From Lysinibacillus antri (lineage in GTDB: Bacteria > Bacillota > Bacilli > Bacillales_A > Planococcaceae), in contig NZ_RYYR01000002.1 of assembly GCF_003977595.1 (NCBI RefSeq), positions 153,121-217,120 of the forward strand: DNA of 64,000 nt, written 5' to 3'. Position 1 is the first letter of the stretch; each line of letters begins with the position of its first letter. Below are positions 26,363-35,536 of the stretch, piece by piece. Made by a program: the position numbers and the translations under genes. The notes below the pieces were generated by a model. It did not search any database, was not told the DNA's origin, and saw only the letters and a list, made by a program, of their open reading frames with translations.

Positions 26363-26675
26363 AAAAACATTCCAATCTTTATGAAATTGCGAAGTAAAAA
26401 GTTGTATGTATAAACATTCGTTAAATTTGCTTCTTTTGCCCCAAAAAAGATTTAACGCATGCAATGAAACGAAAAGCTTGTCAACAAACTAGTGACGAAC
26501 TTCCTATAAAAAAGTTGCAAAAAACAATCTACATGTTAGTTTACATGTGAAAGTCGATTTACTCAAATAATTTCTTCATATTTATGTATAATATGGTGTA
26601 CAACATAACAATTTATTGAATGATTTTAAGATTTTCCAAATGAACTTAACTCGTGTACAGAAAGTGAGAATAAAA
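26363..26675. other. Divergent promoter region murJ/ytfP
   Basis: The gap must contain promoters for both directions. TATAAT at 26587-26592 is a candidate -10 for ytfP but no good -35 was found at 17 bases. An 18-bp inverted repeat of ACATGT half-sites (26531-26548) may be an operator. Nothing else is recognised. Confidence 0.35.
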
Positions 26676-27929
26676 ATGGTTGATGTAATTGTAATTGGCG
26701 GAGGTCCATCAGGTCTAATGGCCGCGATTGCTGCTGCTGAACAAAATAAGAAAGTACTATTAATTGAAAAAGGAAATAAACTTGGGAAAAAATTAGCGAT
26801 ATCTGGTGGCGGACGATGCAACGTTACAAACCGGCTATCTGTTGATGAAATCATCAAACATATCCCAGGTAATGGTCGTTTTCTTTATAGTCCGTTTACT
26901 GTCTATAACAACGAAAATATCATAGAATTTTTTGAAGGTCTTGGAGTGACGTTGAAGGAAGAAGATCATGGTCGTATGTTTCCTGTCTCAAACCGCGCAC
27001 AAGACGTTGTAGATGCGCTAATAAAGGAATTAAAAAGGCTCCAAGTAGAAATTCGACTACATACAACAGTGAGCAAATTATTAATGAATGATGATAAAGT
27101 GTTAGGTGTCCGTCTATCGGATGGAACAGAAATTTTATCCAATCGTGTTATCGTTGCTGTCGGAGGAAAAGCAGTCCCTCAAACAGGCTCTACCGGAGAT
27201 GGGTATCCTTGGGCAGAACGTGCTGGCCATACCGTGACAGAGCTCTACCCAACAGAAGTACCTGTCACTTCAAAAGAGTCCTTTATTCAATCTCGAGAAT
27301 TACAAGGTTTAGCATTGCGAGATGTGGCAGTTTCTGTTCTAAACAAAAAAGGAAAATCGATCGTTACGCATCAAATGGACATGCTCTTTACCCACTTTGG
27401 CTTAAGTGGCCCTGCTATTTTACGTTGTAGTCAGTTTATTGTGAAGGAACGTAAAAAAAATGGCGGAGCACCTGTCCAGCTTCGCATCCAAACGTTAACA
27501 GAATACAACGAAGAAACGTGCTTACAATATATAACGAAATTAGCAAAGGAAGAACCGAAAAAGTCAGTAAAAAATGTCTGGAAAGGGCTCGCTCCTGAAC
27601 GATGGTTATTATTTTTAATGGAACGTACGAATATCGATCCATCTTTGACTTTCGCAGAACTTTCACAAGATAAATTACGCACACTTGCCCATGAACTCGT
27701 TTCCTTTACAATGGATGTCCATGGCACATTACCATTAGACAAAGCGTTTGTCACAGGTGGTGGTGTATCGGTAAAAGAAATCGAGCCGAAAACAATGGCA
27801 TCTAAAAAGAAACAAGGTCTATTTTTCTGTGGCGAAATATTAGATATACACGGCTATACAGGAGGCTACAACATCACAAGCGCCCTAGTTACCGGCAGAA
27901 TTGCTGGTATGAGTGCAGGGTCCATATAA
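26676..27929 (+). CDS. ytfP: NAD(P)/FAD-dependent oxidoreductase, HI0933/YtfP family
   Basis: A 417-residue flavoprotein of the HI0933 family. The FAD dinucleotide-binding motif is at the very N-terminus ([20 protein letters not shown]), followed by [14 protein letters not shown], and at the C-terminus [11 protein letters not shown] and [14 protein letters not shown], which complete the FAD site. The substrate is not known. The ATG at 26676 fits the family start; an in-frame ATG at 26616 would add 20 residues not seen in relatives. The ribosome site (AAAGTGAG) is modest. It is followed by an A+B repeat rather than by a standard terminator. Confidence 0.88.
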   Translation: MVDVIVIGGGPSGLMAAIAAAEQNKKVLLIEKGNKLGKKLAISGGGRCNVTNRLSVDEIIKHIPGNGRFLYSPFTVYNNENIIEFFEGLGVTLKEEDHGRMFPVSNRAQDVVDALIKELKRLQVEIRLHTTVSKLLMNDDKVLGVRLSDGTEILSNRVIVAVGGKAVPQTGSTGDGYPWAERAGHTVTELYPTEVPVTSKESFIQSRELQGLALRDVAVSVLNKKGKSIVTHQMDMLFTHFGLSGPAILRCSQFIVKERKKNGGAPVQLRIQTLTEYNEETCLQYITKLAKEEPKKSVKNVWKGLAPERWLLFLMERTNIDPSLTFAELSQDKLRTLAHELVSFTMDVHGTLPLDKAFVTGGGVSVKEIEPKTMASKKKQGLFFCGEILDIHGYTGGYNITSALVTGRIAGMSAGSI

Positions 27930-27981
27930 ATTTTCATATTGGGACTATCCTAAAAGAAAAATGTATAACCTTAATTATGAA

Positions 27982-28127
27982 GCGCGGCCTACAACTGTAA
28001 GCCGCGAAAAAAATACATAAGATTTAGTAGTCCTTACTAGATGTGAGAGGACCTTTCACAAAGCACTAAGACAAGTCGTAAAGACACGTACAACGTGACT
28101 TTGCGGCTTGTGTGCATAGTCCTCTCA
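27982..28127 (+). repeat. Dispersed structured repeat A+B, copy 2
   Basis: Element A is at 27982-28006 and element B at 28044-28127, with the same 37-nt spacing as copy 1. The outer arms of B read TGAGAGGAC/GTCCTCTCA, differing from copy 1 at two positions on each arm so that pairing is kept. The terminal stem is CACGT-aca-ACGTG. It follows ytfP and accounts for most of the 27930-28210 gap. Confidence 0.85.
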
Positions 28128-28212
28128 CTAAACGATACTTGTTCAGCATTTCGTTAGTATATAGTAACAAAGAAAATTTTTAAGAGCCACTTTTTGCGAA
28201 CTCACCCAAAAA

Positions 28213-28246
28213 CAAAAAAGGTTGCAAAAATCGCAACCTTTTTTCA
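28213..28246 (-). terminator. Terminator of the cobA-cysI operon
   Basis: AAAAAAGGTTGC pairs perfectly with GCAACCTTTTTT around a seven-base loop, just after the cysI stop codon. Confidence 0.9.
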
Positions 28247-28252
28247 AACCTC

Positions 28253-29980
28253 TTATACTGTTACTTTATTATGAAAATCACGACCGTCTGTTACCGCTTC
28301 TACAATTCCAACACGAGTAACGAAATCACCGAAGTATTCTCCGTCTAGACGTTCTTTTGCATAACGCTCAAATATTGGCTGAAGCGATGCTAAAATCTCT
28401 TCTTCCCCAATATTTTCTTTATAAATTTTATTTAAACGAGATCCTTCATGACTTGCACCTAAGTACATGTTATATTTCCCTGGGCCTTTTCCGATAAAGC
28501 CAATCTCACCCATTGCTGCGCGGGCACAGCCATTCGGACAACCTGTCATACGAATTGTAATGTCTTGCTCTTGAAGTCCGTTTTCCTCTAAAATTGTTTC
28601 AAGTTTCGTAATTAAAGAAGGTAAGTAACGTTCTGATTCTGCCATTGCTAACCCACATGTAGGTAAAGCTACACAAGCCATTGAATTTCGACGAAGAGCT
28701 GAATAATTTTTACCATCTGTTAAATTATATTTTTCAATCAGTTCTTCAATTTTCTTTTTCGCTCGAGGTGCCACATTCGCAATAATCATATTTTGGTTTC
28801 CTGTCATACGGAACTCCCCTTTATGAATAAGGGCAATTTCGCGTAGAGCAGTTTTTAAAGGATAACCTTCAATGTCTTTAATACGACCATTTTGAATAAA
28901 TAAAGTGAAGTGGTATTTTCCATTCTCCCCTTCTACCCATCCATAACGGTCACCTGTATGGTCAAAAGAATATGGTCTTACTTCTTCAAATTCATAGCCT
29001 AAACGCTTTTCAATTTCTTTTTTGACATTGTCTAATCCTAAACGATCGACTGTATATTTGAAACGAGCATATTTACGAACAGAACGATTTCCATAATCTC
29101 TTTGAACTGTCATAATTTTTTCGCATACATTGACGATATCATCTTTTGGTACATATCCAATTAATCGACCTAATTGTGGATATGTAGCCGTATCACCATG
29201 TGTCATACCCATACCACCGCCAATTGCCACGTTAAAGCCGATCAACTCGTCATTTTCTACAACGGCAATTAATCCGATATCTTGAGAGAACACGTCGACA
29301 TCGTTTGTTGGTGGGACTGCAATACCGATCTTAAATTTTCGCGGCAAATATAACTCACCATAAATTGGTTCTTGCTCTTCTTGTGTATCTACCACTTTTT
29401 CTTTATCTAACCAAATTTCATAATAGGCATTTGAACGCGGTAATAGGTGCTCACTGATTTTTGCTGCTAGTTCAAACGTTTCTTGATGTAATTGTGACTG
29501 ATGTGGGTTAGAATTACTCATAACATTACGATTCACGTCACCACAAGCAGCATACGTGTCGAACAACACACTATTTAGTTCTTGCATTTGTTTTTTCATA
29601 TTCCATTTTAAAATACCGTGGAATTGAATTGTTTGACGAGTAGTCAATTTAATTGTTTTGTTGCCGTATTTTTCAGAAATTTCATCTAATTTTAACCATT
29701 GTTGTGGAGTTGAAACGCCACCTGGCATACGAACACGCACCATAAACTGATACGCTGGCTCTAGCTTTTTACGTTCACGTTCTAGACGTTGGTCACGATC
29801 GTCCTGTAAATAACTACCGTGGAATTTCATTAATCGGTTATCCCAATCACTAATACCCGCACTTGTTTCATCCGCCATTGATTCTACTAAAGAACCTCGT
29901 AAGTAATTACTTTCGATTTTGATTTCTTCCACATCACTAGGTTTACCTTCTTGAGGTGGTAATACAATTTTTTCTACCAT
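28253..29980 (-). CDS. cysI: Sulfite reductase (NADPH) hemoprotein beta subunit
   Basis: CysI reduces sulfite to sulfide with six electrons using siroheme coupled to a [4Fe-4S] cluster. This 575-residue protein has the two conserved halves; the cluster and siroheme thiolate ligands are in [14 protein letters not shown] (Cys-x5-Cys) and [14 protein letters not shown] (Cys-x3-Cys) near residues 435-490. Sulfite- and siroheme-binding arginine/lysine segments ([15 protein letters not shown] [11 protein letters not shown], about residue 115) are also visible. It lies 13 bases downstream of cysJ, its electron donor, in a five-gene operon with siroheme synthesis genes. The ATG has GGGGG-type ribosome bases upstream. 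It is the last gene before a strong terminator. Confidence 0.95.
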   Translation of the reverse strand: MVEKIVLPPQEGKPSDVEEIKIESNYLRGSLVESMADETSAGISDWDNRLMKFHGSYLQDDRDQRLERERKKLEPAYQFMVRVRMPGGVSTPQQWLKLDEISEKYGNKTIKLTTRQTIQFHGILKWNMKKQMQELNSVLFDTYAACGDVNRNVMSNSNPHQSQLHQETFELAAKISEHLLPRSNAYYEIWLDKEKVVDTQEEQEPIYGELYLPRKFKIGIAVPPTNDVDVFSQDIGLIAVVENDELIGFNVAIGGGMGMTHGDTATYPQLGRLIGYVPKDDIVNVCEKIMTVQRDYGNRSVRKYARFKYTVDRLGLDNVKKEIEKRLGYEFEEVRPYSFDHTGDRYGWVEGENGKYHFTLFIQNGRIKDIEGYPLKTALREIALIHKGEFRMTGNQNMIIANVAPRAKKKIEELIEKYNLTDGKNYSALRRNSMACVALPTCGLAMAESERYLPSLITKLETILEENGLQEQDITIRMTGCPNGCARAAMGEIGFIGKGPGKYNMYLGASHEGSRLNKIYKENIGEEEILASLQPIFERYAKERLDGEYFGDFVTRVGIVEAVTDGRDFHNKVTV

Positions 29981-29993
29981 GTTTACGTCCCCC

Positions 29994-31823
29994 TTAGTAT
30001 ACGTCTCGTTGATAACGTTTCTGCGCTTTTAGTTCTGTTAAATATTCTTCTGCTTCTTCTTTTGACTTATTCCCTTGTTTCGCAATGACATTGATCAACG
30101 TTTCGTGTACATCTTTTGCCATATGATCTTTATCGCCACAAACGTACACAACAGCACCTTGTTGTAGCCATTCATACACTTCTTGGGCATGTTGCTCGAT
30201 TTTGTGTTGAACGTATACTTTTTCTTCTTGGTCTCTTGAGAAAGCTACATTTAATTTTGTTAATACGCCATCTTTTAACCAACGTTGCCATTCTGTTTGG
30301 TAAAGGAAATCTGTAACGAAATGTTGGTCGCCAAAGAATAACCAAGACTTCCCTTGTGCCCCACGTTCTTCACGTTCTTGGATAAATGAACGGAATGGTG
30401 CAATTCCTGTACCTGGGCCAATCATAATAATTGGCGTTTCATCCGATGGTAATTTAAAGTTTGGACTCTGTTGCACATAGACGCGTACTTTATCGCCAAC
30501 TTCGATACGGTCTGCGATTTCAGTCGAACAAACACCTAAACGCTGTCTACCGTCAACTTCATAGCGTACAGCACCGATTGTTACGTGTACTTCTTCTGGA
30601 TATGCTGCTTGAGAGCTAGAAATCGAATATTGACGGCTAGGTAATTTACGTAAAGTAGTTACAAAGCTTTGTTCATCCCACGTAAATGGACCGAATTTTT
30701 CCACTACATCTAATAAATCACGACCATAAATATATTGTTTTAATTCATCACGATTTTGTAATAACTCTTGCAGTTCATTGTTTGCTGTAAATTCTGAAAT
30801 TTTTTCTAATACTGGTTTTGATAACGTTGTAATATCAAGTACATTTGTTAATGCTTCCTGAAGTGAGACAACATTTTCTCCAACAGTAACGGATTTATTT
30901 GCATCAAAACTTAATGCTTGGATTAATGAATTGACTAAGTTTTCGTTATTCGTAGGCAAGATTGCTAAACTATCCCCTGGCTCATACGTTAATCCTGATT
31001 CTTCAAGCGATAATTCTAAGTGAATTGTTTCTTTATTTGACCCTTCACCATTTAAGTTAATTTTCTCTAACACTTCTGCATGGAATGGGTTATTACGTGA
31101 ATATTCTGTTGCAGGAATCGCTAAAACTGTAGAAGCTGCCTCTTTTTCAGATAACGTTTGCTCTACTGCTCCTTCTTGCAATTTCCCTTTAACGGATTCA
31201 AACCACGCTGTTGCTTGCTCATCAAAGTCAAGGTCACAATCGACACGGTCTACAATGCGATTTGCTCCTAGTTTTTCTAGTTGTGCATCAAAATCTTTTC
31301 CTGTTTGACAGAAAAATTCGTATGAGCTGTCCCCTAATGAAAGAACTGAATAGTTTACATGATCTAGTTTTGGCGCGCGTTTTCCTTGTAAGAAATTATA
31401 GAAAGAAATCGCATTATCAGGTGGCTCTCCTTCACCATGCGTACTTGCAATGACAAGTAAATGATCAAGCTTTTTTAAGTTATTTGTTTTAAAGTCGCTC
31501 ATGGAAGAAACATTTACTTCAAAACCTAATTCTTTTAACTGTTCACCATACTTTTTTGCTAACCCTTGAGCAGTACCTGTTTGAGAAGCAAATAAAACGG
31601 TAATGTCTTTTGCTTTTGCTTGAACTGCAGCTGGTGCTTGTGCTGGGACAACTGCAACTGAACTTTGGTTTGGTTCAACTGTTCCCACATTAATTTCTAA
31701 TGAAGTGGCACTTAAATAACCTGTTAACCATATTTTTTGTTGTGTTGTTAATGAACGAATTAATTCATTTAGCTGCGTAACTTGTTGTTCATTAAAAGGA
31801 CTATTATTAACTTCTAACTTCAC
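29994..31823 (-). CDS. cysJ: Sulfite reductase (NADPH) flavoprotein alpha subunit
   Basis: A 609-residue diflavin reductase passing electrons from NADPH through FAD and FMN to CysI. The FMN-binding flavodoxin domain follows a ~70-residue leader ([43 protein letters not shown]). The FAD-binding domain has RQYSISSS (about residue 395) and the NADPH domain [12 protein letters not shown] and [10 protein letters not shown], ending in the family C-terminus YQRDVY. The start is GTG with GAGGTG nine bases upstream. It lies between the small yezD gene and cysI in a cobA-sirB-yezD-cysJ-cysI operon. Confidence 0.95.
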   Translation of the reverse strand: MKLEVNNSPFNEQQVTQLNELIRSLTTQQKIWLTGYLSATSLEINVGTVEPNQSSVAVVPAQAPAAVQAKAKDITVLFASQTGTAQGLAKKYGEQLKELGFEVNVSSMSDFKTNNLKKLDHLLVIASTHGEGEPPDNAISFYNFLQGKRAPKLDHVNYSVLSLGDSSYEFFCQTGKDFDAQLEKLGANRIVDRVDCDLDFDEQATAWFESVKGKLQEGAVEQTLSEKEAASTVLAIPATEYSRNNPFHAEVLEKINLNGEGSNKETIHLELSLEESGLTYEPGDSLAILPTNNENLVNSLIQALSFDANKSVTVGENVVSLQEALTNVLDITTLSKPVLEKISEFTANNELQELLQNRDELKQYIYGRDLLDVVEKFGPFTWDEQSFVTTLRKLPSRQYSISSSQAAYPEEVHVTIGAVRYEVDGRQRLGVCSTEIADRIEVGDKVRVYVQQSPNFKLPSDETPIIMIGPGTGIAPFRSFIQEREERGAQGKSWLFFGDQHFVTDFLYQTEWQRWLKDGVLTKLNVAFSRDQEEKVYVQHKIEQHAQEVYEWLQQGAVVYVCGDKDHMAKDVHETLINVIAKQGNKSKEEAEEYLTELKAQKRYQRDVY

Positions 31824-31846
31824 TTCTTACACCTCTTTTTTCCAAA

Positions 31847-31999
31847 TTATTTCAATCGAATTTTCTCATTTTTTTCCATTTGTACAATGATGTTATCTTG
31901 TACAATTAATGTTATCGAACCATAATTCATCGTTCGTAACATTTCCTTCAAGCTTGCAATGGCCTGCTCAAAATTTTCTTGTTTTTTATCTTTATCCAT
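31847..31999 (-). CDS. yezD: YezD-family (DUF2292) small protein
   Basis: A 50-residue open frame between sirB and cysJ, short enough to be missed by usual cut-offs. ATG at 31999 is preceded by GGGGGAG at nine bases. The C-terminal half contains the family pattern NYGSITLIVQDNIIVQ and ends EKIRL followed by a basic residue, matching DUF2292/YezD proteins; the N-terminus is a charged helix. YezD proteins are commonly encoded beside sulfate/sulfite assimilation and cysteine genes in Firmicutes; their biochemical role is unknown. It begins 15 bases after the sirB stop codon and ends 23 bases before the cysJ start, so it is part of the same operon. Confidence 0.82.
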   Translation of the reverse strand: MDKDKKQENFEQAIASLKEMLRTMNYGSITLIVQDNIIVQMEKNEKIRLK

Positions 32000-32014
32000 A
32001 TTAAAAAACTCCCC

Positions 32015-32749
32015 CTACACAGCTATCGTTTCTTTTATTCTTTCAATTAACACATCACGAACGTTTTCGTCATATCCCAAACAATTACAAAGTACAACCT
32101 TTTCTATACCTTGTTGTACGATTTTTTTTTGAATACCTAACTTCAATAATCCTGTAAATAAAATGTAAGGAATCATAAAAATTTGTTTGTTGCTTTTATT
32201 GACTGTTAATTGTTGTAATACTTCATCAAAAGAAGGTCCATTACCATATAAGAAACATATATTGACATTTGCATAGTGATATTGAATTTTTAAATTGTCT
32301 GCAATCTGTTGAAGATCGTGTTGTACACTATTGTCACTGCTACCACGTCCAATTAATAAAACTTCTACATCTTCACTTTGAATTGTAGAATCAGCTTCTA
32401 CTACTCTTTTATGTAAACTATCAATTAGCTTTTCGTGTATACCTAGGGGACTACCTATGGAAAATGAAACAAAAGGATAATTCGTTTTTGCCTTTTCGAT
32501 TTCTAAAGGGATGTCTTGTTTTGCATGATTTGCAGATAGTAGTAAAATGGGAATAACGGCGATGTTTGTTGCACCTTTTTCCACACATGCAGTTACACCT
32601 TGTAAAATAGAAGGTTCTGCTAGTTCTAAAAAGCAAATTTCTTGTATTGGCAAATCAATCATCGGTTTTACCGTTTTAATAAACTCGATTGCTTCTTCTA
32701 ATCCAGCTTTCACTCGGCTTCCGTGGGCAACATATAACACTGCTTGCAT
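32015..32749 (-). CDS. sirB: Sirohydrochlorin chelatase (CbiX/SirB type)
   Basis: A 244-residue class II chelatase that inserts Fe2+ into sirohydrochlorin to make siroheme. The two repeats of the CbiX fold are visible: the first begins LYVAHGSRV (catalytic His near residue 9) with VIPILLLSANHAKQDIP (His about 75-80), and the second contains VLLIGRGSSDNS and MIPYILFTGLLK. In the second half the His of the HGS motif is replaced (GRGSSD), as usual for one inactive half. The ATG at 32749 follows cobA after 15 bases. Its role fits the siroheme need of CysI in the same operon. Confidence 0.9.
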   Translation of the reverse strand: MQAVLYVAHGSRVKAGLEEAIEFIKTVKPMIDLPIQEICFLELAEPSILQGVTACVEKGATNIAVIPILLLSANHAKQDIPLEIEKAKTNYPFVSFSIGSPLGIHEKLIDSLHKRVVEADSTIQSEDVEVLLIGRGSSDNSVQHDLQQIADNLKIQYHYANVNICFLYGNGPSFDEVLQQLTVNKSNKQIFMIPYILFTGLLKLGIQKKIVQQGIEKVVLCNCLGYDENVRDVLIERIKETIAV

Positions 32750-32764
32750 TCTCTAACCTACCTT

Positions 32765-33544
32765 CTAAACAGGAATCTCTTCTACTAAACTTTCGATTTT
32801 TTGCGTTTGTTCAAACCATGCAATTTTTTCACGTAAATTTACGACTTCACCAACAATGATCATACTTGGATTTTTAATTTCTTCTTTTGCTGCAATGTGA
32901 ACAATCGTTTCCAATGTTCCTACGATTGTTTTTTGGTTAATCGTCGTACCCCAATGAATCAATGCAACAGGGGTTTCAGGCTTCCGTTTATACTTCATGA
33001 GCTGGTCTGTGACATATTTTAAATTCCCAACACCCATATAGATGGCTAACGTATCAACTGATTCCGCCAACCCTTTCCAATGAATCGAATCTTCCTTTCC
33101 TTCACGCATATGACCTGTCACAATGGCAAAGCTAGAACCTAAATCACGATGCGTTACAGGTATGCCCGCATAAGCAGGTGCAGCAATACCTGAAGAGATA
33201 CCTGGGACAACTTCAAAAGGAATTTGAGCATTGGCACACACTTCAGCTTCTTCACCTCCGCGCCCAAATACAAAGGGATCTCCACCTTTAAGTCGTGTAA
33301 CGATTTTCCCTTGTTTTGCATATTGCACAAGTAACTGGTGAATTCTCTCTTGAATAACACCATGTAACTTTGGAAGTTTTCCTACAAAAATTAGTTCTGC
33401 ATTTGGTTTTGCATACTCTAAAAGTTCTTTATTCACAAGGCGATCATACAAAATAACATCGGCTTTTTGAATACACTTCAATCCTTTTACCGTGATTAAA
33501 TCAACATCTCCAGGTCCTGCACCGACGATATATACTTTTCCCAT
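32765..33544 (-). CDS. cobA: Uroporphyrinogen-III C-methyltransferase
   Basis: A 259-residue SAM-dependent enzyme (SUMT) that methylates uroporphyrinogen III twice to precorrin-2, the first step toward siroheme. Family motifs: VYIVGAGPGDVDLITVKG at the N-terminus, DRLVNKELL, RLKGGDPFVFGRGGEE (about residue 85), VPGISSGIAAPAYAGIP and GHMREG. The ATG has GGGGG-type bases upstream. It is the first gene of the operon and has a good promoter (33594-33622). The precorrin-2 dehydrogenase needed between CobA and SirB is not encoded here and must be elsewhere. Confidence 0.93.
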   Translation of the reverse strand: MGKVYIVGAGPGDVDLITVKGLKCIQKADVILYDRLVNKELLEYAKPNAELIFVGKLPKLHGVIQERIHQLLVQYAKQGKIVTRLKGGDPFVFGRGGEEAEVCANAQIPFEVVPGISSGIAAPAYAGIPVTHRDLGSSFAIVTGHMREGKEDSIHWKGLAESVDTLAIYMGVGNLKYVTDQLMKYKRKPETPVALIHWGTTINQKTIVGTLETIVHIAAKEEIKNPSMIIVGEVVNLREKIAWFEQTQKIESLVEEIPV

Positions 33545-33593
33545 TATGAACCCCCTTGCTGAAATTTCTCTTTTTCAAACTATAATAGTTCTA

Positions 33594-33622
33594 TAATAAA
33601 CTTTATAAATCTTATTGGTCAA
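33594..33622 (-). promoter_or_regulatory. SigA-type promoter of the cobA-cysI operon
   Basis: On the minus strand TTGACC (33622-33617) and TATTAT (33599-33594) are 17 bases apart. The string CTATAATA occurs twice, at 33581-33588 and 33592-33599, offset by 11 bases (one helical turn) over the -10 and start site, suggesting a repressor site such as that of a cysteine-metabolism regulator. Confidence 0.65.
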
Positions 33623-33718
33623 CTCTGTTTTTTGAATGAAAAGTTCCTTTATCGAAATTCAAATATGTACCTTCTCGTAATTTTTTGACATTCGTCCGAA
33701 ATATTCAAAACCAATTAC

Positions 33719-33767
33719 TAAAAATCACCTCAAACTTCTCTCCTGGTTTTGAGGCAATTCGTGATTT
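33719..33767. other. Imperfect hairpin upstream of the cobA operon
   Basis: AAAATCAC-CTCAAA pairs with TTTGAG and GTGATTTT, with a seven-base bulge on one side. No long T run follows. It may be a decayed terminator or an upstream structure; the rest of the 33623-33910 gap shows nothing recognisable. Confidence 0.35.
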
Positions 33768-33910
33768 TGTTATCTTTCCCTAATTCTGAGTAATCTGGTA
33801 TACATAATAATATTAAAGGAATCATTAGTCAATATATTTTCAAAATATTACTATTATTTCAGTCGGAATTAAGGAAAAAGGAACAAAAACGCTAACGCGT
33901 CTTTATGTAC

Positions 33911-33943
33911 GACCCAAGCATAATTATTCGCTTGGGTCCTTTT
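33911..33943 (+). terminator. Hairpin spanning the 3' end of the zinc-ribbon gene
   Basis: GACCCAAGC and GCTTGGGTC pair perfectly around a ten-base loop; the T run follows on the plus strand, although the gene it overlaps (stop at 33924) is on the minus strand. As a terminator it would stop plus-strand transcripts; for the gene it may protect the mRNA 3' end. Confidence 0.5.
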
Positions 33944-34175
33944 TCGCTTCAAACATTTCACCGTTACAATACGGGCACTCTAATATCACTGGCTCTCCAG
34001 GTCTTTTATCTACCATAAATTCTCCGATAATATATGCCGGTACTTCATCAATTTGTTTACATTCCGTGCACACAAAAGGCACCAGCTCGATTGGTTCATT
34101 TAATCCAAATGGATCATCACTTTCTAACCAAGCTAGTGGGTCTTCTTGCAGTTCTTCACTTTTTTTCTTTGACAT
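33924..34175 (-). CDS. Small zinc-ribbon-like protein, function unknown
   Basis: An 83-residue acidic protein with two CxxC pairs (FVCTECKQ about residue 35 and LECPYCNGE about residue 66) that could form one zinc ribbon. The N-terminal 30 residues are charged and contain WLESDDPFG. No family is recognised. AAGGAG lies eight bases before the ATG. The transposase gene ends only 12 bases upstream of its start, so an insertion probably replaced its original promoter and it may depend on readthrough. Confidence 0.7.
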   Translation of the reverse strand: MSKKKSEELQEDPLAWLESDDPFGLNEPIELVPFVCTECKQIDEVPAYIIGEFMVDKRPGEPVILECPYCNGEMFEAKKDPSE

Positions 34176-34187
34176 TTCATCTTCTCC

Positions 34188-35402
34188 TTACGTTTTATAG
34201 ATGGACTTTGCGTCTTGCATATAATGATACAGGAGTCCGTGATCGGCATGCCATACTTCTACTAAATCCATCTTCCGATGGCAATGGGAACACCAAAATG
34301 GATCTTTTTCAAACGCTTCTATCATTCGTTCTCGATAGGATTTTTTTCTTTTTGGCATTTTTTGAAGACATAATGAGAGTTGTTTTGTTCGAACAAACTC
34401 ATAGAGATTCATTGCCTGACTAGCTTTTTCATAACTTCTTCTACTGTATAACCCAAAACGTCCAACCATACGAAAATGCTTGGGCGGGATGTGTTGGATT
34501 AGATTATAGAGAAAACGATAAATCGATTGTTTTTTCACAATTCTTTTTCCTGTTTGATGATCTTCATACCAAAATGTCACATGTTCACGATCATAACCTA
34601 GAATACGATACTCGGCTATAGCTGGGCGTGCCAAATAGCGACCAATATATTTCGCCGCTCCTTTCGCATTTTTCATTTTTTTCTCTGCATTTACATAAAA
34701 CCCTTTTGGATAGCGTCTATATAAATCATCAATTAGTGCCTTTACTTTTAGGTTATCTGGAAACCATTTCTTCATTGAATCCATGACAATCTTCTGCCAT
34801 GATTTGCGTAAATATTCATAAGATATGTATTCTAATGGACGCCATTCACGATGACAATCCATTGCCCCTTCCGTTATCAACACATGAATATGGGGATTAA
34901 ACTTTAAATCTCGTCCAAATGTATGGATAACTGTAATAATTCCAGGTGTTAATTGAAGTTTCTTATTACGTCTTTGAAAGTAATACTCAAAAACTTCGGC
35001 AACTAACTGACTTAGTTCGTTCAGTTTTTTTCGGTCTTGGAAAAAGACTTGACGAAGTTCTTCAGGAATCGTAAAAACCATATGGCGATGAGGGACATTA
35101 AAAACAAGCTCCTGTTGTTTCTCTGACCACTCGTCTGTATATTTCTTCCCACACTTATTACAGAATCGACTTTTACATGAGAAGTAGATGAATACTGGCT
35201 TCGTCTCACCTGGACACCCTAGACATTCATAACGAATATGTCCTAAATCAGGTGACCCACATCGCATCGCCTTTAACACGATTTCTTCAATATCTTTCTG
35301 GTAAGCTGCTGGAAAAAGATTATGGTGGAGTTTCCAAAACCCATCAAAATGATCTTTTAGTATTCGTCTAATAATACCTCGATGATTAAATTGCATATCC
35401 AA
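34188..35402 (-). CDS. IS91-family transposase
   Basis: A 404-residue Y2/HUH-type transposase of IS91-like elements, which move by single-strand rolling-circle-like transposition. Features in order: an N-terminal zinc-binding region (CLGCPGETKP, SRFCNKCGKKY, about residues 58-87), the HUH metal motif FNPHIHVLITEG (about residue 172), and the catalytic-tyrosine region AAKYIGRYLARPAI (about residue 250). The C-terminus has a further WCSHCHRKM pair. It appears full length. Elements of this group have no terminal inverted repeats, and I could not fix the ends. It sits between the zinc-ribbon gene and leuS, on the same strand; the B. subtilis order has no such gene. Confidence 0.88.
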   Translation of the reverse strand: MDMQFNHRGIIRRILKDHFDGFWKLHHNLFPAAYQKDIEEIVLKAMRCGSPDLGHIRYECLGCPGETKPVFIYFSCKSRFCNKCGKKYTDEWSEKQQELVFNVPHRHMVFTIPEELRQVFFQDRKKLNELSQLVAEVFEYYFQRRNKKLQLTPGIITVIHTFGRDLKFNPHIHVLITEGAMDCHREWRPLEYISYEYLRKSWQKIVMDSMKKWFPDNLKVKALIDDLYRRYPKGFYVNAEKKMKNAKGAAKYIGRYLARPAIAEYRILGYDREHVTFWYEDHQTGKRIVKKQSIYRFLYNLIQHIPPKHFRMVGRFGLYSRRSYEKASQAMNLYEFVRTKQLSLCLQKMPKRKKSYRERMIEAFEKDPFWCSHCHRKMDLVEVWHADHGLLYHYMQDAKSIYKT

Positions 35403-35474
35403 CAGCTCCCTTCGATACTATTTTACTAGGAAAAGTTATCCACAGGGCGGAATTTTATAATTTCCTAAACAACT

Positions 35475-35516
35475 AAAAAATCGGATGCGAACACTACATT
35501 CACATCCGATTTTTTC
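35475..35516 (-). terminator. Terminator of leuS
   Basis: AAAAAATCGGATG pairs with CATCCGATTTTTT around a 15-base loop, 21 bases after the leuS stop codon. Confidence 0.88.
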
Positions 35517-35536
35517 TATTGTTATGTTATTTTATT

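Noticed and set aside
35436..35444. TTATCCACA, an exact DnaA-box match upstream of the transposase
   Set aside because: A single box without neighbours, AT-rich unwinding region or dnaA/dnaN genes does not make an origin; it is probably chance or part of the IS end.
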